64,000 bases of DNA from Liquorilactobacillus ghanensis DSM 18630 (GCF_001435235.1 NZ_AZGB01000027.1:62001-126000), one strand, 5' to 3'; counted from the stretch's first letter, positions 26,271 to 35,049 are shown. The notes: a model not told the origin generated them from the letters alone. Numbers and translations: made by a program.

Positions 26271-27610
26271 TAGATCTTCCCCTCCTTTTCAGTTGCCGGT
26301 GGCGTTGCCAAATTATCAAGCCAATTAATATCGGTTCGTAATTGTCGGTAATCTGGTTCTGCCAATAGTTGCAGCAAAAAATCAATATTGGTTCTAACGC
26401 CGCTGATAACTGTTTCATCCAGAGCCATTATCATTCGCTGAATTACTGTGTTTCGATCTATTCCGTAAGCAATTATTTTAGCAATCATTGAATCATAGTT
26501 CGGTGGTACTAGATATCCTTGATAAATTGCCGTATCAACCCGAATTCCCAAACCGCCGGGCAAATGCAATCCCTTGATAACCCCTGCCGTTTGCGCATTG
26601 ATTCGACATTCTAAAGCAAATTTAGCCGTTGGCAGCGATTCTTTTGCCGGCAATTTTTCTCCGGCAGCAATTTTTAATTGCCACTTAACTAAATCAATGC
26701 CGCTAGTCAATTCGGTAATGGGATGTTCGACCTGGATCCGTGTATTCATTTCCATAAAATAAAAATGTTCGGCATCCGCCACTAAGAATTCCATTGTACC
26801 GGCACTCGTATAATGCAGACTCTTAGCTGCTGTGACAGCTGTTGCCAATAATTTTTCTCGTGTAGTCGTAGACAAGCAAACTGCTGGAGCTTCTTCGATA
26901 ACTTTCTGATGATGCTGCTGAATCGTACAATCACGTTCACCAACTGCCCAAACATTTCCAGCTTGATCGGCCAAAATTTGCACTTCGATATGCCGCGGAT
27001 GAGCTAAATATTTTTCCAAGTACATTTGTTTGCTGCCAAATGCATTAAGTGCTTCATTTTGGGCTAAAGCAAATTCATGCTTAAATTGAGCAGCTTGGTC
27101 AATTACCCGCATGCCTTTGCCACCGCCACCAGCACTAGCTTTCAGCATAACTGGAAAACCAATTTTTTGAGCTGCCTGCAGACCAGCTGCCGCCGTTGTA
27201 AACTCGGCTTGACTGCCGGGAATAACCGGTACTTCAGCTTTGATCATCGTTTCCCGAGCGGCAGCTTTTTCACCCATTAAATCGATCACGTCAGCGCTTG
27301 GTCCCACAAAAGTCAAACCCGCTTGCTGACATTTGCGTGCAAAGTCAGCATTTTCGGATAAGAAACCATAGCCTGGATGAATTGCATCCGCTCCTGTCAG
27401 CTTTGCCGCGGTTAATAAAGCTGTTTGATTTAAATAACTGGCAGCGGCCGCCGCCGGACCAATACACACTGCCTGATCGGCTAATTGCACATGTAACGCG
27501 CGACGGTCAGCAGTTGAATAAACTGCAACTGTTGCAATTCCAAGTTCCCGGCAAGCACGGATAATCCGAACAGCAATTTCACCCCGATTGGCAATCAATA
27601 CTTTTTTCAT
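26270..27610 (-). CDS. accC: Biotin carboxylase (AccC type) within the oxoprolinase operon
   Basis: A 446-residue biotin carboxylase. It carries IANRGEIAVRIIRA at the N-terminus, HPGYGFLSENA, the ATP-grasp glycine loop GGGGKGM, HIEVQ, and EMNTRIQVEHP near the active site. It charges biotin on AccB with carboxylate from bicarbonate and ATP. The start is ATG 27608-27610, giving the standard MKKVLIANRG; the frame open to 27670 lacks a ribosome binding site. No acetyl-CoA carboxyltransferase genes are nearby. Neighbours are KipI/KipA homologues, so its carboxyl acceptor may be an amide or lactam rather than acetyl-CoA (inference). Confidence 0.93.
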   Translation of the reverse strand: MKKVLIANRGEIAVRIIRACRELGIATVAVYSTADRRALHVQLADQAVCIGPAAAAASYLNQTALLTAAKLTGADAIHPGYGFLSENADFARKCQQAGLTFVGPSADVIDLMGEKAAARETMIKAEVPVIPGSQAEFTTAAAGLQAAQKIGFPVMLKASAGGGGKGMRVIDQAAQFKHEFALAQNEALNAFGSKQMYLEKYLAHPRHIEVQILADQAGNVWAVGERDCTIQQHHQKVIEEAPAVCLSTTTREKLLATAVTAAKSLHYTSAGTMEFLVADAEHFYFMEMNTRIQVEHPITELTSGIDLVKWQLKIAAGEKLPAKESLPTAKFALECRINAQTAGVIKGLHLPGGLGIRVDTAIYQGYLVPPNYDSMIAKIIAYGIDRNTVIQRMIMALDETVISGVRTNIDFLLQLLAEPDYRQLRTDINWLDNLATPPATEKEGKI

Positions 27611-27620
27611 CAAATCCGCC

Positions 27621-28028
27621 TCACTTTTGAATCGTAAATAACGGCTGATCATATTCAACCGCCACTCCATTAACAGCTTGTACTTTAATTACCTTTCCTG
27701 TTATTGGTGACTTAATTTCATTCATCATTTTCATTGCTTCAATAATCCCCAATTGCTGACCGACAGTGACTTGATCACCAACTTTAACAAATGGAGCAGC
27801 TTTGGGATCAGGTGCGGTATAAAAAGTTCCGATAAACGGAGCTTTGACCACTGTTTGATCTTCAACCACCGCAGCCGGCACCGTTGCTGTTTTTAACGGT
27901 GATGATGCAACTGATGTTTTGACCTTTTTTTCTAAAGTAATCTGTTCATTCTTGCTTTTAATTTCCAACTTACTCAAACCGGCTTCATTAAATAACTGAA
28001 CCAGTGTTTTTAATTTATCAATTTCCAT
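27621..28028 (-). CDS. accB: Biotin carboxyl carrier protein within the oxoprolinase operon
   Basis: A 135-residue BCCP. Residues about 62-135 form the biotinyl domain, with the biotinylation motif EAMKMMNE and Lys100 as the modified residue. The segment FIGTFYTAPDPKAAPFVKVGD contains the BCCP-type thumb, as in acetyl-CoA carboxylase carriers. The N-terminal helix is followed by a Ser/Thr/Ala/Pro-rich linker. It lies between pxpC and accC. It needs a biotin-protein ligase, which is not in this window. Confidence 0.93.
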   Translation of the reverse strand: MEIDKLKTLVQLFNEAGLSKLEIKSKNEQITLEKKVKTSVASSPLKTATVPAAVVEDQTVVKAPFIGTFYTAPDPKAAPFVKVGDQVTVGQQLGIIEAMKMMNEIKSPITGKVIKVQAVNGVAVEYDQPLFTIQK

Positions 28029-28043
28029 TAAACTGCCACCCCC

Positions 28044-29060
28044 TTAAGCTTCAAATAACTGGGCAATCCGCTGCCCAGCGATTTGTTGCGGTCCAATCGG
28101 CAATTGATATCGCTGCCGCTGAAAAGTTGCTGCCAATTGTTGTAAGAACTGAATTCGTTGACGCAATAATTTGGTAGCATCCGCAACTGAAATTTCTTGA
28201 AAACGCAGTCGTTGTTTCATGCCAGCCTGAACTAACAATGGCAGATCAACGGCACAAATCGTTCCAATCACTGGATAACCACCAGCAGTTTGACGATCGG
28301 CTAATAAAACGATCGGTTGCCCACTGCGAGTAATTTGAACATTACCGGTTACCGTTCCTTCTGACAACATACTATTAGCAGGAATTGGCAGCTTGGAACC
28401 GGAAAGCCGATACCCCATCCGGTCAGCTTGCGTTGAAATTTGGAATTGCTGCTGACAAAACATTTCTTGGGCTGCTGTTGAAAAGCTGGCCCACTGTGGT
28501 CCCTTAATAAAACGCAACTGTAATTCTTTGGTTGGAGTTTGAACTGGCAAATCGCAGTGCCGCCACTGTAAACTAGCTAACTGATAGGTCGGTTGCAATG
28601 GTAAAAAATCACCGTCTGCCAATAATTTTCCCTTTAACCCGCCGAGCTGCAACCGGCTAGTAGTTGAACGACTAGCTAGGATTGCTGGAGTCTTGACTCC
28701 ACCGGCAACTGCCAAATAACCAAACCGACCTTGTTTCATTGGCTTAAAAGTCAAAACATCGCCGGCAGTGACTTGATAAGCTCGATTCAGTTCAATTTGT
28801 TTTTGATTTAAAGCTGGTTGACAGCTGCCACCAGTGACTGCAATAAAAGTCGGACAGTGAAACTTAATTGCTGGTCCCAGCAGCATAAACTCAATTCCGG
28901 CTTTCTCAGGAGAATTACCCACTAATAAGTTGGCCAATTGCAGTGAAAAATCGTCAACAGCCCCCGAAACCGGAACCCCAAAAGCCTGATAACCCCAGCG
29001 ACCAGCATCTTGAATAGTAGATGCCAAGCCTGGTTTTAAAATTTCGATTGCTGTTTGCAA
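28044..29060 (-). CDS. pxpC: 5-oxoprolinase subunit C (KipA-like, biotin-dependent carboxyltransferase family)
   Basis: A 338-residue KipA/AHS2 protein. The family start EILKPGLASTIQDAGRWGYQAFGVPVSGAVD is clear, with ITRSGQPIVLLADRQTAGGYPVIG further on. AHS2 is homologous to half of the carboxyltransferase domain of urea carboxylase. The start is TTG 29058-29060, preceded by GGGGG; the pxpB stop lies a few bases away, so translation is likely coupled. Together with PxpB it forms the ATP-using half of PxpABC. Confidence 0.91.
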   Translation of the reverse strand: MQTAIEILKPGLASTIQDAGRWGYQAFGVPVSGAVDDFSLQLANLLVGNSPEKAGIEFMLLGPAIKFHCPTFIAVTGGSCQPALNQKQIELNRAYQVTAGDVLTFKPMKQGRFGYLAVAGGVKTPAILASRSTTSRLQLGGLKGKLLADGDFLPLQPTYQLASLQWRHCDLPVQTPTKELQLRFIKGPQWASFSTAAQEMFCQQQFQISTQADRMGYRLSGSKLPIPANSMLSEGTVTGNVQITRSGQPIVLLADRQTAGGYPVIGTICAVDLPLLVQAGMKQRLRFQEISVADATKLLRQRIQFLQQLAATFQRQRYQLPIGPQQIAGQRIAQLFEA

Positions 29061-29061
29061 A

Positions 29062-29805
29062 TCAATTTGCCCCCTTTGTTTCAGATAAACGGTAGGTTTT
29101 CACTTGATATTTTCCAGCAATCGACGCTTGCTGAATCTGATCAAAATCGGCCGCTGTAATTGCCTTGAATTGCAACCAATCACCAGCATGGTAAGGCGGC
29201 AGTGGATTTGTTGGATCATACAACTTAAGTGGCGTCTGCCCAATGATCTGCCAACCTCCAGGAGATGCTACCGGATACATCCCTGTTTGCTTACCAGCAA
29301 TACCGACACTACCAGCTGCCAATTTTAAACGCGGCTGCTGCAGTCGGGGCATGGCAATTTTGTCGGGCACAAAACCGGCATAGGCAAATCCTGGCAAGAA
29401 ACCTAGGAAATAAACATAATAGGGTTGCTGACAGTGCAACGCAATCACTTGTTGCGGAGTTAATTCAGCAAATTTTGCTACAGCTGTTAAATCAGGTCCA
29501 TATTGGCCGCCGTAACAAACAGGAATTTCAACAACCCGCTGTGATGCCGCAGTTATTTCGGTAGTTTTTTCGGCTTGAATGAAGGTTTCCAGCTGCCGGC
29601 TCAGTTGTTCAAAATCAGTCAGACCAACATCAAAATTAACAGTCAACGTATGATAAGCCGGAATTAAATCAACAATTCCCAAATGTGATTGCTGTTTTAA
29701 ACTGGCCGCTAAATTATGAATCAATTGATTTTCTCGGACGTCAATTTTTTCAGGAAAAACAATATTCAAGGCTTGTTCACCGATCGGAACAATTTTAAAT
29801 TTCAT
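29062..29805 (-). CDS. pxpB: 5-oxoprolinase subunit B (KipI-like, AHS1)
   Basis: A 247-residue KipI/AHS1 protein with GEQALNIVF near the N-terminus, IPVCYGGQYGPDL, the FLGFLPGFAYAGF signature and GSVGIAGKQTGMYPVASPGGWQIIG. In Bacillus KipI was first described as a kinase inhibitor, but with KipA and YcsF it is now assigned to 5-oxoprolinase. It is the first gene of the seven-gene operon. A TATAAT at 29830-29835 with TTGATT 19 bases upstream is the best promoter candidate. Confidence 0.91.
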   Translation of the reverse strand: MKFKIVPIGEQALNIVFPEKIDVRENQLIHNLAASLKQQSHLGIVDLIPAYHTLTVNFDVGLTDFEQLSRQLETFIQAEKTTEITAASQRVVEIPVCYGGQYGPDLTAVAKFAELTPQQVIALHCQQPYYVYFLGFLPGFAYAGFVPDKIAMPRLQQPRLKLAAGSVGIAGKQTGMYPVASPGGWQIIGQTPLKLYDPTNPLPPYHAGDWLQFKAITAADFDQIQQASIAGKYQVKTYRLSETKGAN

Positions 29806-29927
29806 TTTTAAACCTCCGCTTTCCCTTTTATTATAAAGTTTTTCTTCTTTTTCTAATCAAACGCTTATTTAAATGATAAACTTTTTCTTAAGTTTGTATA
29901 CTAATTCAATTTCAAAACATTATTTTG

Positions 29928-29969
29928 ACGAAAAAAAGATGCTTTTTCTTACAAAAGCATCTTTTTTTT
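29928..29969. terminator. Terminator after the MetE-like gene
   Basis: The stem GATGCTTTT / AAAAGCATC has A-run and T-run flanks on both sides. It ends the minus-strand MetE-like transcript and could act in both directions. Confidence 0.82.
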
Positions 29970-30013
29970 AGAATTTACTTAATTTTAGAAAGCAATCTGA
30001 CATCATAGTTAAA

Positions 30014-31144
30014 TTAATTGTGCCAAACTTGTTGCGCTATTTTCTTTACTAATTCGATTTTTGCCCATTCCTGTTCTTCGGTCAACAAGTTGCCTTCTTC
30101 AGTTGAAGCAAAGCCGCATTGCGTTGAAAGCCCCAAGTTTGCCAATGGAACAAACTTGCTGGCTTCATGCAATCGTTCGCTGATTTCAGCCGGATCTTCC
30201 AATTTCCCAGCTTTAGAAGTAATCAATCCTAAGATGATCCGTTTTTCTAGGCGATTATTAAAAATTGTTTTTAAAGGTGCAAAATCGCCAGAACGTTCAT
30301 TATCATACTCTAAGAAAAAGCCGTCATAATTTAGTTGGGCTAAATACTTGGCAACTGCCTGATAGCCACCGGCAAATAAAAAGGTCGAGCGAAAGTTGCC
30401 GCGACAAATATGAGTTGTCACCGTCAAGTCAGCTGGCAGTCCAGTCAGCATTTCATTAATTACTGAAACTGCTTCTTGAGCAAGTGTTACATACTTTTTC
30501 TGTTCTGCAGGTGAATCTTTGGTCTCATTTAACTTGCTGATCAAAAAAGCCCAAGTTGTATCATCGATCTGGACATAACGTGCTCCCAAATCATAGAAAT
30601 GCTGAATCGTTAAATGATATGCCTGCGCTAAATCATGCAAATAATCCGTCCGCTGCTGATAAAACTTCGGCCAATTGTCAGACCGATTATCGCGAAACAG
30701 CATTGTTGGTGAAGGAATTGTCTGCTTGGGAACAATTCCTGCCGGAGTAACTGATTTAAGATATTTGAAAGCTGCAAAAAATGGATGGTCAGGATTGTAA
30801 GCCACGCGACCATTTAATTCAGCATTATCAGTTCGTGTTTTAGCACCCTTGAATTTATAGCTCTTTTGATAATCATAATGCTCTACTCCGTTTAAGCCCC
30901 ACAAGAAATCTAGGTGCCACCAGCTGCGGCTGAATTCACCATCAGTTACATCAGCTAAGCCATGTTCGACTTCAGCAGCAACTAATTTTTTTATCTCCGC
31001 CTGGCGTACCTGCAAAAATTCGCTTGCTGAAAGCTCTCCCGAGCGCTGCTTAGCCAAAGCTGCTTTCAAAGCTGGCGTCCGTAAAAAACTGCCAACGATA
31101 TCATATCGGAATGGACCGACCTTAGTTTGATTCTGTGCTGTCAT
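30014..31144 (-). CDS. Cobalamin-independent methionine synthase-like protein (YxjG/YxjH type)
   Basis: A 376-residue protein homologous to the C-terminal catalytic half of MetE. The zinc-site residues are visible: HxC in THICRGN, a Glu in FFLEYDNERSGDF, and a Cys in STQCGFAS. The N-terminal folate-binding-like half of full-length MetE is missing, as is usual for the short YxjG/YxjH group, which is thought to transfer methyl groups to homocysteine from a donor that is not settled. The start is ATG 31142-31144 after AGGGAGAA; the frame open to 31228 runs into the T-box terminator. Its own methionine T-box supports a role in methionine supply. Confidence 0.88.
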   Translation of the reverse strand: MTAQNQTKVGPFRYDIVGSFLRTPALKAALAKQRSGELSASEFLQVRQAEIKKLVAAEVEHGLADVTDGEFSRSWWHLDFLWGLNGVEHYDYQKSYKFKGAKTRTDNAELNGRVAYNPDHPFFAAFKYLKSVTPAGIVPKQTIPSPTMLFRDNRSDNWPKFYQQRTDYLHDLAQAYHLTIQHFYDLGARYVQIDDTTWAFLISKLNETKDSPAEQKKYVTLAQEAVSVINEMLTGLPADLTVTTHICRGNFRSTFLFAGGYQAVAKYLAQLNYDGFFLEYDNERSGDFAPLKTIFNNRLEKRIILGLITSKAGKLEDPAEISERLHEASKFVPLANLGLSTQCGFASTEEGNLLTEEQEWAKIELVKKIAQQVWHN

Positions 31145-31173
31145 TATTATTTCTCCCTTCAATTTGCCAAAAT

Positions 31174-31443
31174 AAAAAGCCCTTGTTCCTGCTATCCAAG
31201 AACAAGGGCGAAATTTTCGCGTTACCACCTATAATTTTACAGCAACTCACATTGCTGCACTCAATAAGTATCATCGATACTTGACGTGATAATGGACGTC
31301 ACCATAAATACTTGATTATTCAGCATTTATCAGCGCTGAAACCATCTTCAAAAATAACTGCTGACCGTCTTTCAGCAAATAACGGCTCTCTGAACAACAG
31401 TAAAAATCTACTCATTTCAGCATTGCTTGAAATATTATCGTTA
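31174..31443 (-). promoter_or_regulatory. Methionine T-box leader of the MetE-like gene
   Basis: On the minus strand the T-box core AGGTGGTAACGCG precedes a terminator with arms GCCCTTGTTC / GAACAAGGGC and a T-run. Stem I is closed by GCTGAAA / TTTCAGC, carries AGAGAG, and has the specifier context GAAGATGG, with ATG at 31343-31345. The TGGT is identical to that in the other two T-boxes. Confidence 0.92.
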
Positions 31444-31448
31444 TTATA

Positions 31449-31477
31449 TTTATATGGCATGATCAAGCGAAAGTCAA
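31449..31477 (-). promoter_or_regulatory. Promoter of the third T-box
   Basis: TTGACT (31472-31477) and TATAAA (31449-31454) are 17 bases apart, directly upstream of the T-box. Confidence 0.7.
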
Positions 31478-31490
31478 CCTGAAAATACGT

Positions 31491-32693
31491 TTATTTAATT
31501 GGTTTTAATGGTAAAACCTGCTGCAAAGTTTTCAAATCAGGATGCTGACGGAAAAGATTGCGTAAATGATCCAAGTCAACCGCTGCATTCCATGATAAGA
31601 TTCCCTGCAGCTGACCCTGATCGTCAAAATAATAAACCAGCTGACCAGACGTTAATTTTTCTTGATACAGCTGCAAGCTGGTATCCACGGTTCCAAGTGC
31701 TTCCCAAGAAATATCAAAGACCCAACTATAAAAATACGGCGTATACGTATAAGCTGCTGCTTGTCCAGCCATGTTTTTCCCTGCTATATAGCCTGATTGA
31801 ATTGCGTGTTTAACATGTTCGGATTTGGTTTGCCCTAAAATAACATCTGGATAAGAAATAATATCTCCAGCTGCCCAAACATCCGCCGCAGAAGTCTGCA
31901 AATATTGATCGACTACTACACCATTTTTATCTAAATGCAATCCAGCCTGTTTGGCCAACTGATAATCAATTTCAGCACCTAATCCTAAGACCAGCCCATC
32001 GCCTAATAGTCTAGTTCCATCTTCTAAGGTTAATTCGACCTGTTCGCCTTTAAGCTGATAAGTAGCTGCTTTTTCTTGATAATAAAATTTTACTCCGGCA
32101 GCCGTATATTTTTGTTCCAGTTCCTGACATAAGGCTGTTGGAAGTTTACGTTCAAATAATTGTGAGCCGGCAATCACATAAATAACCTGCGTGTTCGATT
32201 GTGCTAATCCGGCTGCGATTTCACTGCCAATAAAACCATCCCCAACAACAATTACTGTTTGCTGCTGGCCGCTGAATGCCCGAATCTTCAAATAATCAGC
32301 TTTGGAACGCAATGCTACCACTCGCTGACTGGCTGTTCCAGCTAAAGTACGCGCTTTTGCGCCCGTCGCCAACAAGAGTTTATCATAGCTGAAAGCTTGA
32401 CCAGTAGACGTTTTAACTTGATGAGCTGCGGGATCGATCTGGGTCACAACGGTTCGTAAAAAAAGTTGTGCTTGCTGTTTTTCTGCAGTTTTAAAATCAA
32501 TATCCTCATCATGGAAGTTTTCATCAACCCAAAGTTTCTTGCTCAACGCTGGCCGCGCATAAGGTCCGTCAACGTCAGCTGACAAAATCCCAATTGAGCC
32601 TTGTGCATCAACAGCTCGAATTCCAGCTGCTGCCTGATCAGCTGCCATTCCGCCGCCGACCAACAAATATTTAAAATGCTGAATTGCTGTCAT
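31491..32693 (-). CDS. FAD/NAD(P)-dependent oxidoreductase (ferredoxin-reductase/AIF-like)
   Basis: A 400-residue two-dinucleotide-fold flavoprotein. The FAD loop VGGGMAADQAA lies at the N-terminus, ATGAKAR is the typical linker, the NAD(P) loop VVGDGFIGSEIAAGL begins near residue 170, and WAAGDI binds flavin. There is no CxxC redox pair, so it is not a disulfide reductase. It resembles the rubredoxin/ferredoxin reductase and AIF group with a C-terminal extra domain. Electron acceptor unknown. It is a single gene between the T-box unit and the MFS gene. Confidence 0.87.
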   Translation of the reverse strand: MTAIQHFKYLLVGGGMAADQAAAGIRAVDAQGSIGILSADVDGPYARPALSKKLWVDENFHDEDIDFKTAEKQQAQLFLRTVVTQIDPAAHQVKTSTGQAFSYDKLLLATGAKARTLAGTASQRVVALRSKADYLKIRAFSGQQQTVIVVGDGFIGSEIAAGLAQSNTQVIYVIAGSQLFERKLPTALCQELEQKYTAAGVKFYYQEKAATYQLKGEQVELTLEDGTRLLGDGLVLGLGAEIDYQLAKQAGLHLDKNGVVVDQYLQTSAADVWAAGDIISYPDVILGQTKSEHVKHAIQSGYIAGKNMAGQAAAYTYTPYFYSWVFDISWEALGTVDTSLQLYQEKLTSGQLVYYFDDQGQLQGILSWNAAVDLDHLRNLFRQHPDLKTLQQVLPLKPIK

Positions 32694-32777
32694 TTAGATT
32701 ACCTGCCTTCTTAAAATTAAAAGTACGCTTCTTATTATAAGTTAACTGATAATAAATTTAAAAAAATTTGCTTGATT

Positions 32778-33959
32778 TTAGTTAGCGAAAAAGCGACTAT
32801 GAATTGAAATACTGCCAAGCAATACCAATAACACTAAGCCTAAACTGCCAAAAGCGATAGCAAAATTTGATTTTTCAATCAACCAACCTAAGAAAGGAAA
32901 AATTACGATCATACCAATTGAAAAAAAGACGCTGGCAACACTCAGCAAAGTTGCCCGCTGTTCAGATGGGACGGCTTCATTGTAATAACTGCTAAAGATT
33001 GGTTCGCTAATTGAACCCAAAGCCTGGACCAGCAGAAAAATTCCCAATAAAATAACTAATTGGTTAAACCAACAAGTCAGCAGGATCAGCAAACTAACCG
33101 CCAGCCAACCAGTAAAAGTCGAAACTGGCAGCTTCGCTTTTAGGTGCGGCGCAAAATGCATGGCAAAGATATTGATCGCCGCTGCCAGGATCAATAAAGC
33201 TGAAATCAACCAACTAGTAAAATTTTTATTCTCCATTAAAGACTGAAAATAAAAATAATAACTGGTACAGACTGCATCAAAGCCGGCTTGAAAGATCATC
33301 AGATTACGCAATTGCGGTTGGTGCTGCAGCAATTTCCAAGCAGCCAACAAAATTTCCTTAGTTGAAGCAGCAGAAGTTTCCTCAGTCTGTGCACCAGAAA
33401 CCAGTCGGGGTTCTTTAACCAGCAAAATTGAAAACAGCGCTAAACAACTAATCAAAATTTCAATTACATAGGTCAATTCAAAGTGCCAATGGACAAATAA
33501 ACCTGCTAATACTACTCCGCCCGTATCAGCGAATTCAAAGATCATGTTCAAGTGAGCAGCAGCTTTGGGATAATGCTTCTCTTGGCGCTGTTCCAAAAGT
33601 GAGTCGTAAATCAAAGCTTCCAGCGTACCTGATTGCAGATTATAAGAAAAAGCATTCAAAACAAATCCACCAGCATACACCCAAAAACTTCCTCCAATCA
33701 GCATAGTAACAGCCGCGGCAATCGCCATAATTCGACCAGCTATTAAAACTGATTTATAAGAAAAACGATCCGCTAAAACACCGCTGGGTAATTCAAACAA
33801 AAAGCTGGCTACATGAAAGATACTTTCACAAAGACCGATCTCAACTAAAGATAAACCTTGCTGCTGTAAATAAATCACCCATAAACTGTTAATCCCAAAG
33901 AAAGCAAAGAAACTGTACCAGTAACTGCAAGCAACATTTTTTTGATATTCAATTTTCAT
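32778..33959 (-). CDS. MFS transporter with leader-controlled ribosome binding site
   Basis: A 393-residue major facilitator with about 12 spans. The MFS loop 2-3 motif is visible as GVLADRFSYKS, and the second half starts with an amphipathic loop (about residues 190-210). Substrate cannot be read from sequence; its nearest look-alikes are drug or metabolite exporters. The ribosome binding site GGAG (33968-33971) lies in the 3' arm of a 12-bp stem whose 5' arm is the end of an upstream leader ORF, so translation is probably conditional. It is monocistronic and divergent from the DUF72 gene. Confidence 0.88.
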   Translation of the reverse strand: MKIEYQKNVACSYWYSFFAFFGINSLWVIYLQQQGLSLVEIGLCESIFHVASFLFELPSGVLADRFSYKSVLIAGRIMAIAAAVTMLIGGSFWVYAGGFVLNAFSYNLQSGTLEALIYDSLLEQRQEKHYPKAAAHLNMIFEFADTGGVVLAGLFVHWHFELTYVIEILISCLALFSILLVKEPRLVSGAQTEETSAASTKEILLAAWKLLQHQPQLRNLMIFQAGFDAVCTSYYFYFQSLMENKNFTSWLISALLILAAAINIFAMHFAPHLKAKLPVSTFTGWLAVSLLILLTCWFNQLVILLGIFLLVQALGSISEPIFSSYYNEAVPSEQRATLLSVASVFFSIGMIVIFPFLGWLIEKSNFAIAFGSLGLVLLVLLGSISIHSRFFAN

Positions 33960-33965
33960 TTATTA

Positions 33966-34026
33966 CACTCCAGTAAAGCCAGTCATTGTAATGGCTGGGC
34001 AAATTTTTTGGTATTTTACTGAAGTG
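33966..34026 (-). promoter_or_regulatory. Ribosome-binding-site-sequestering hairpin of the MFS gene
   Basis: On the minus strand CACTTCAGTAAA (34015-34026) pairs over all 12 positions, with one G-U, with TTTACTGGAGTG (33966-33977), which contains the GGAG of the MFS gene. Inside is a second hairpin (CCAGCCATT / AATGACTGG). An upstream ACACTGCAG can pair with the same 3' arm as an alternative. Confidence 0.75.
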
Positions 34027-34072
34027 CAGCGATCTCTATGATCGTATGCTGCAGTGTGATCCAAGCCTGCAT
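34016..34072 (-). CDS. Leader peptide of 18 residues upstream of the MFS gene
   Basis: The frame MQAWITLQHTIIEIAALQ starts at ATG 34070-34072 after GGAGTGA and stops at TAA 34016-34018, inside the 5' arm of the hairpin that hides the MFS ribosome binding site. Its ribosome binding site resembles that of the MFS gene itself. Short leader ORFs with this geometry control inducible resistance genes such as erm, cat and some efflux genes by drug-dependent stalling. Function here is inference; the ORF and pairing are read directly. Confidence 0.65.
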   Translation of the reverse strand: MQAWITLQHTIIEIAALQ

Positions 34073-34200
34073 CTTTCTCACTCCGCTCTTTTTAAATTAA
34101 AATTAATCTAAAGTTAACATATTTTACTTGCGTTAACAATCTTTTTTAGTCGATAACTAACGAATGATGGTAAAATCATTAATTGAAAGGAGCTTAGTCA

Positions 34201-35049
34201 ATGATTACCTTGGGATTAACGACTTGGAGCGAGCATCCCGCTTTGATCAACCAGCAAACACGACCAGTTACGTTAGCTGAATATGCCGCCCATTTTCCAA
34301 CAGTTGAAATTGATACTTTTTTCTATGGAATTCCGCGCCCACAAACAATTGCCAACTGGCAGCAGCAAGTTCCCACCAATTTTCAATTCGTCGTCAAAGC
34401 TAATCAAGCTTTAACCGGACATCCGGGAGAAACCTTGAGCGGCCACAAATTAACAGCCCGCTTCAAAGCTTTTGCGACTGCCTTGGCTCCCTTGCAGCAA
34501 GCTGGGCAACTAAAAACCGTTTTATGTCAGTTTCCGCCATTCTTTGAAGCTACCAGCCGCAATGTTGCCTATTTAAAATTTTTCCGATCAATGCTGCCAG
34601 CTTTACCGCTGACTTTAGAATTACGTCATCGCAGCTGGTACCAAGGCAAGAATGCTGTTTCGCTAGTCACTTTTTGTCGACAGCAGCATTATACCCTGGC
34701 GGTTGTTGACGAACCGACCGGCCTGCCGACTTCTATCCCACTTTATCCAGCTATAACCACCCCTGAATTAATGTTTTGGCGACTGCATGGCCGTAACCAG
34801 TTAGGCTGGCAGGCTAAGGGCAAAAATTGGCGCAAGCAACGAACTTTATATCGTTACAGCTCGCAAGAATTAGCTGCTTTTAAAAATCAGTTGCAAAGTT
34901 TCACTGATCAAGTCCACGAAATTTGCGTTATTTTTAATAATAATTCTGCTCGTGATGCGGCCCCTAATGCTAAACAGTTACAAAAAATGCTGGGATTGCA
35001 TTTTACCGGCTTGAATCCGCAATCACCCGAACAATTGGACTTGTTTTAA
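34201..35049 (+). CDS. DUF72 family protein
   Basis: A 282-residue DUF72 (YecE-like) protein, predicted TIM-barrel. Family features are GLTTWSEH near the start, the VEIDTFFYGIP motif, FVVKANQALTGH, LELRHRSWY, YTLAVVDEP and FWRLHGRN with the C-terminal FNNNSARDAAPNA. Biochemical function is unsettled in the family. It starts at ATG after AAAGGAG and has its own promoter region divergent from the MFS leader. Confidence 0.9.
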   Translation: MITLGLTTWSEHPALINQQTRPVTLAEYAAHFPTVEIDTFFYGIPRPQTIANWQQQVPTNFQFVVKANQALTGHPGETLSGHKLTARFKAFATALAPLQQAGQLKTVLCQFPPFFEATSRNVAYLKFFRSMLPALPLTLELRHRSWYQGKNAVSLVTFCRQQHYTLAVVDEPTGLPTSIPLYPAITTPELMFWRLHGRNQLGWQAKGKNWRKQRTLYRYSSQELAAFKNQLQSFTDQVHEICVIFNNNSARDAAPNAKQLQKMLGLHFTGLNPQSPEQLDLF

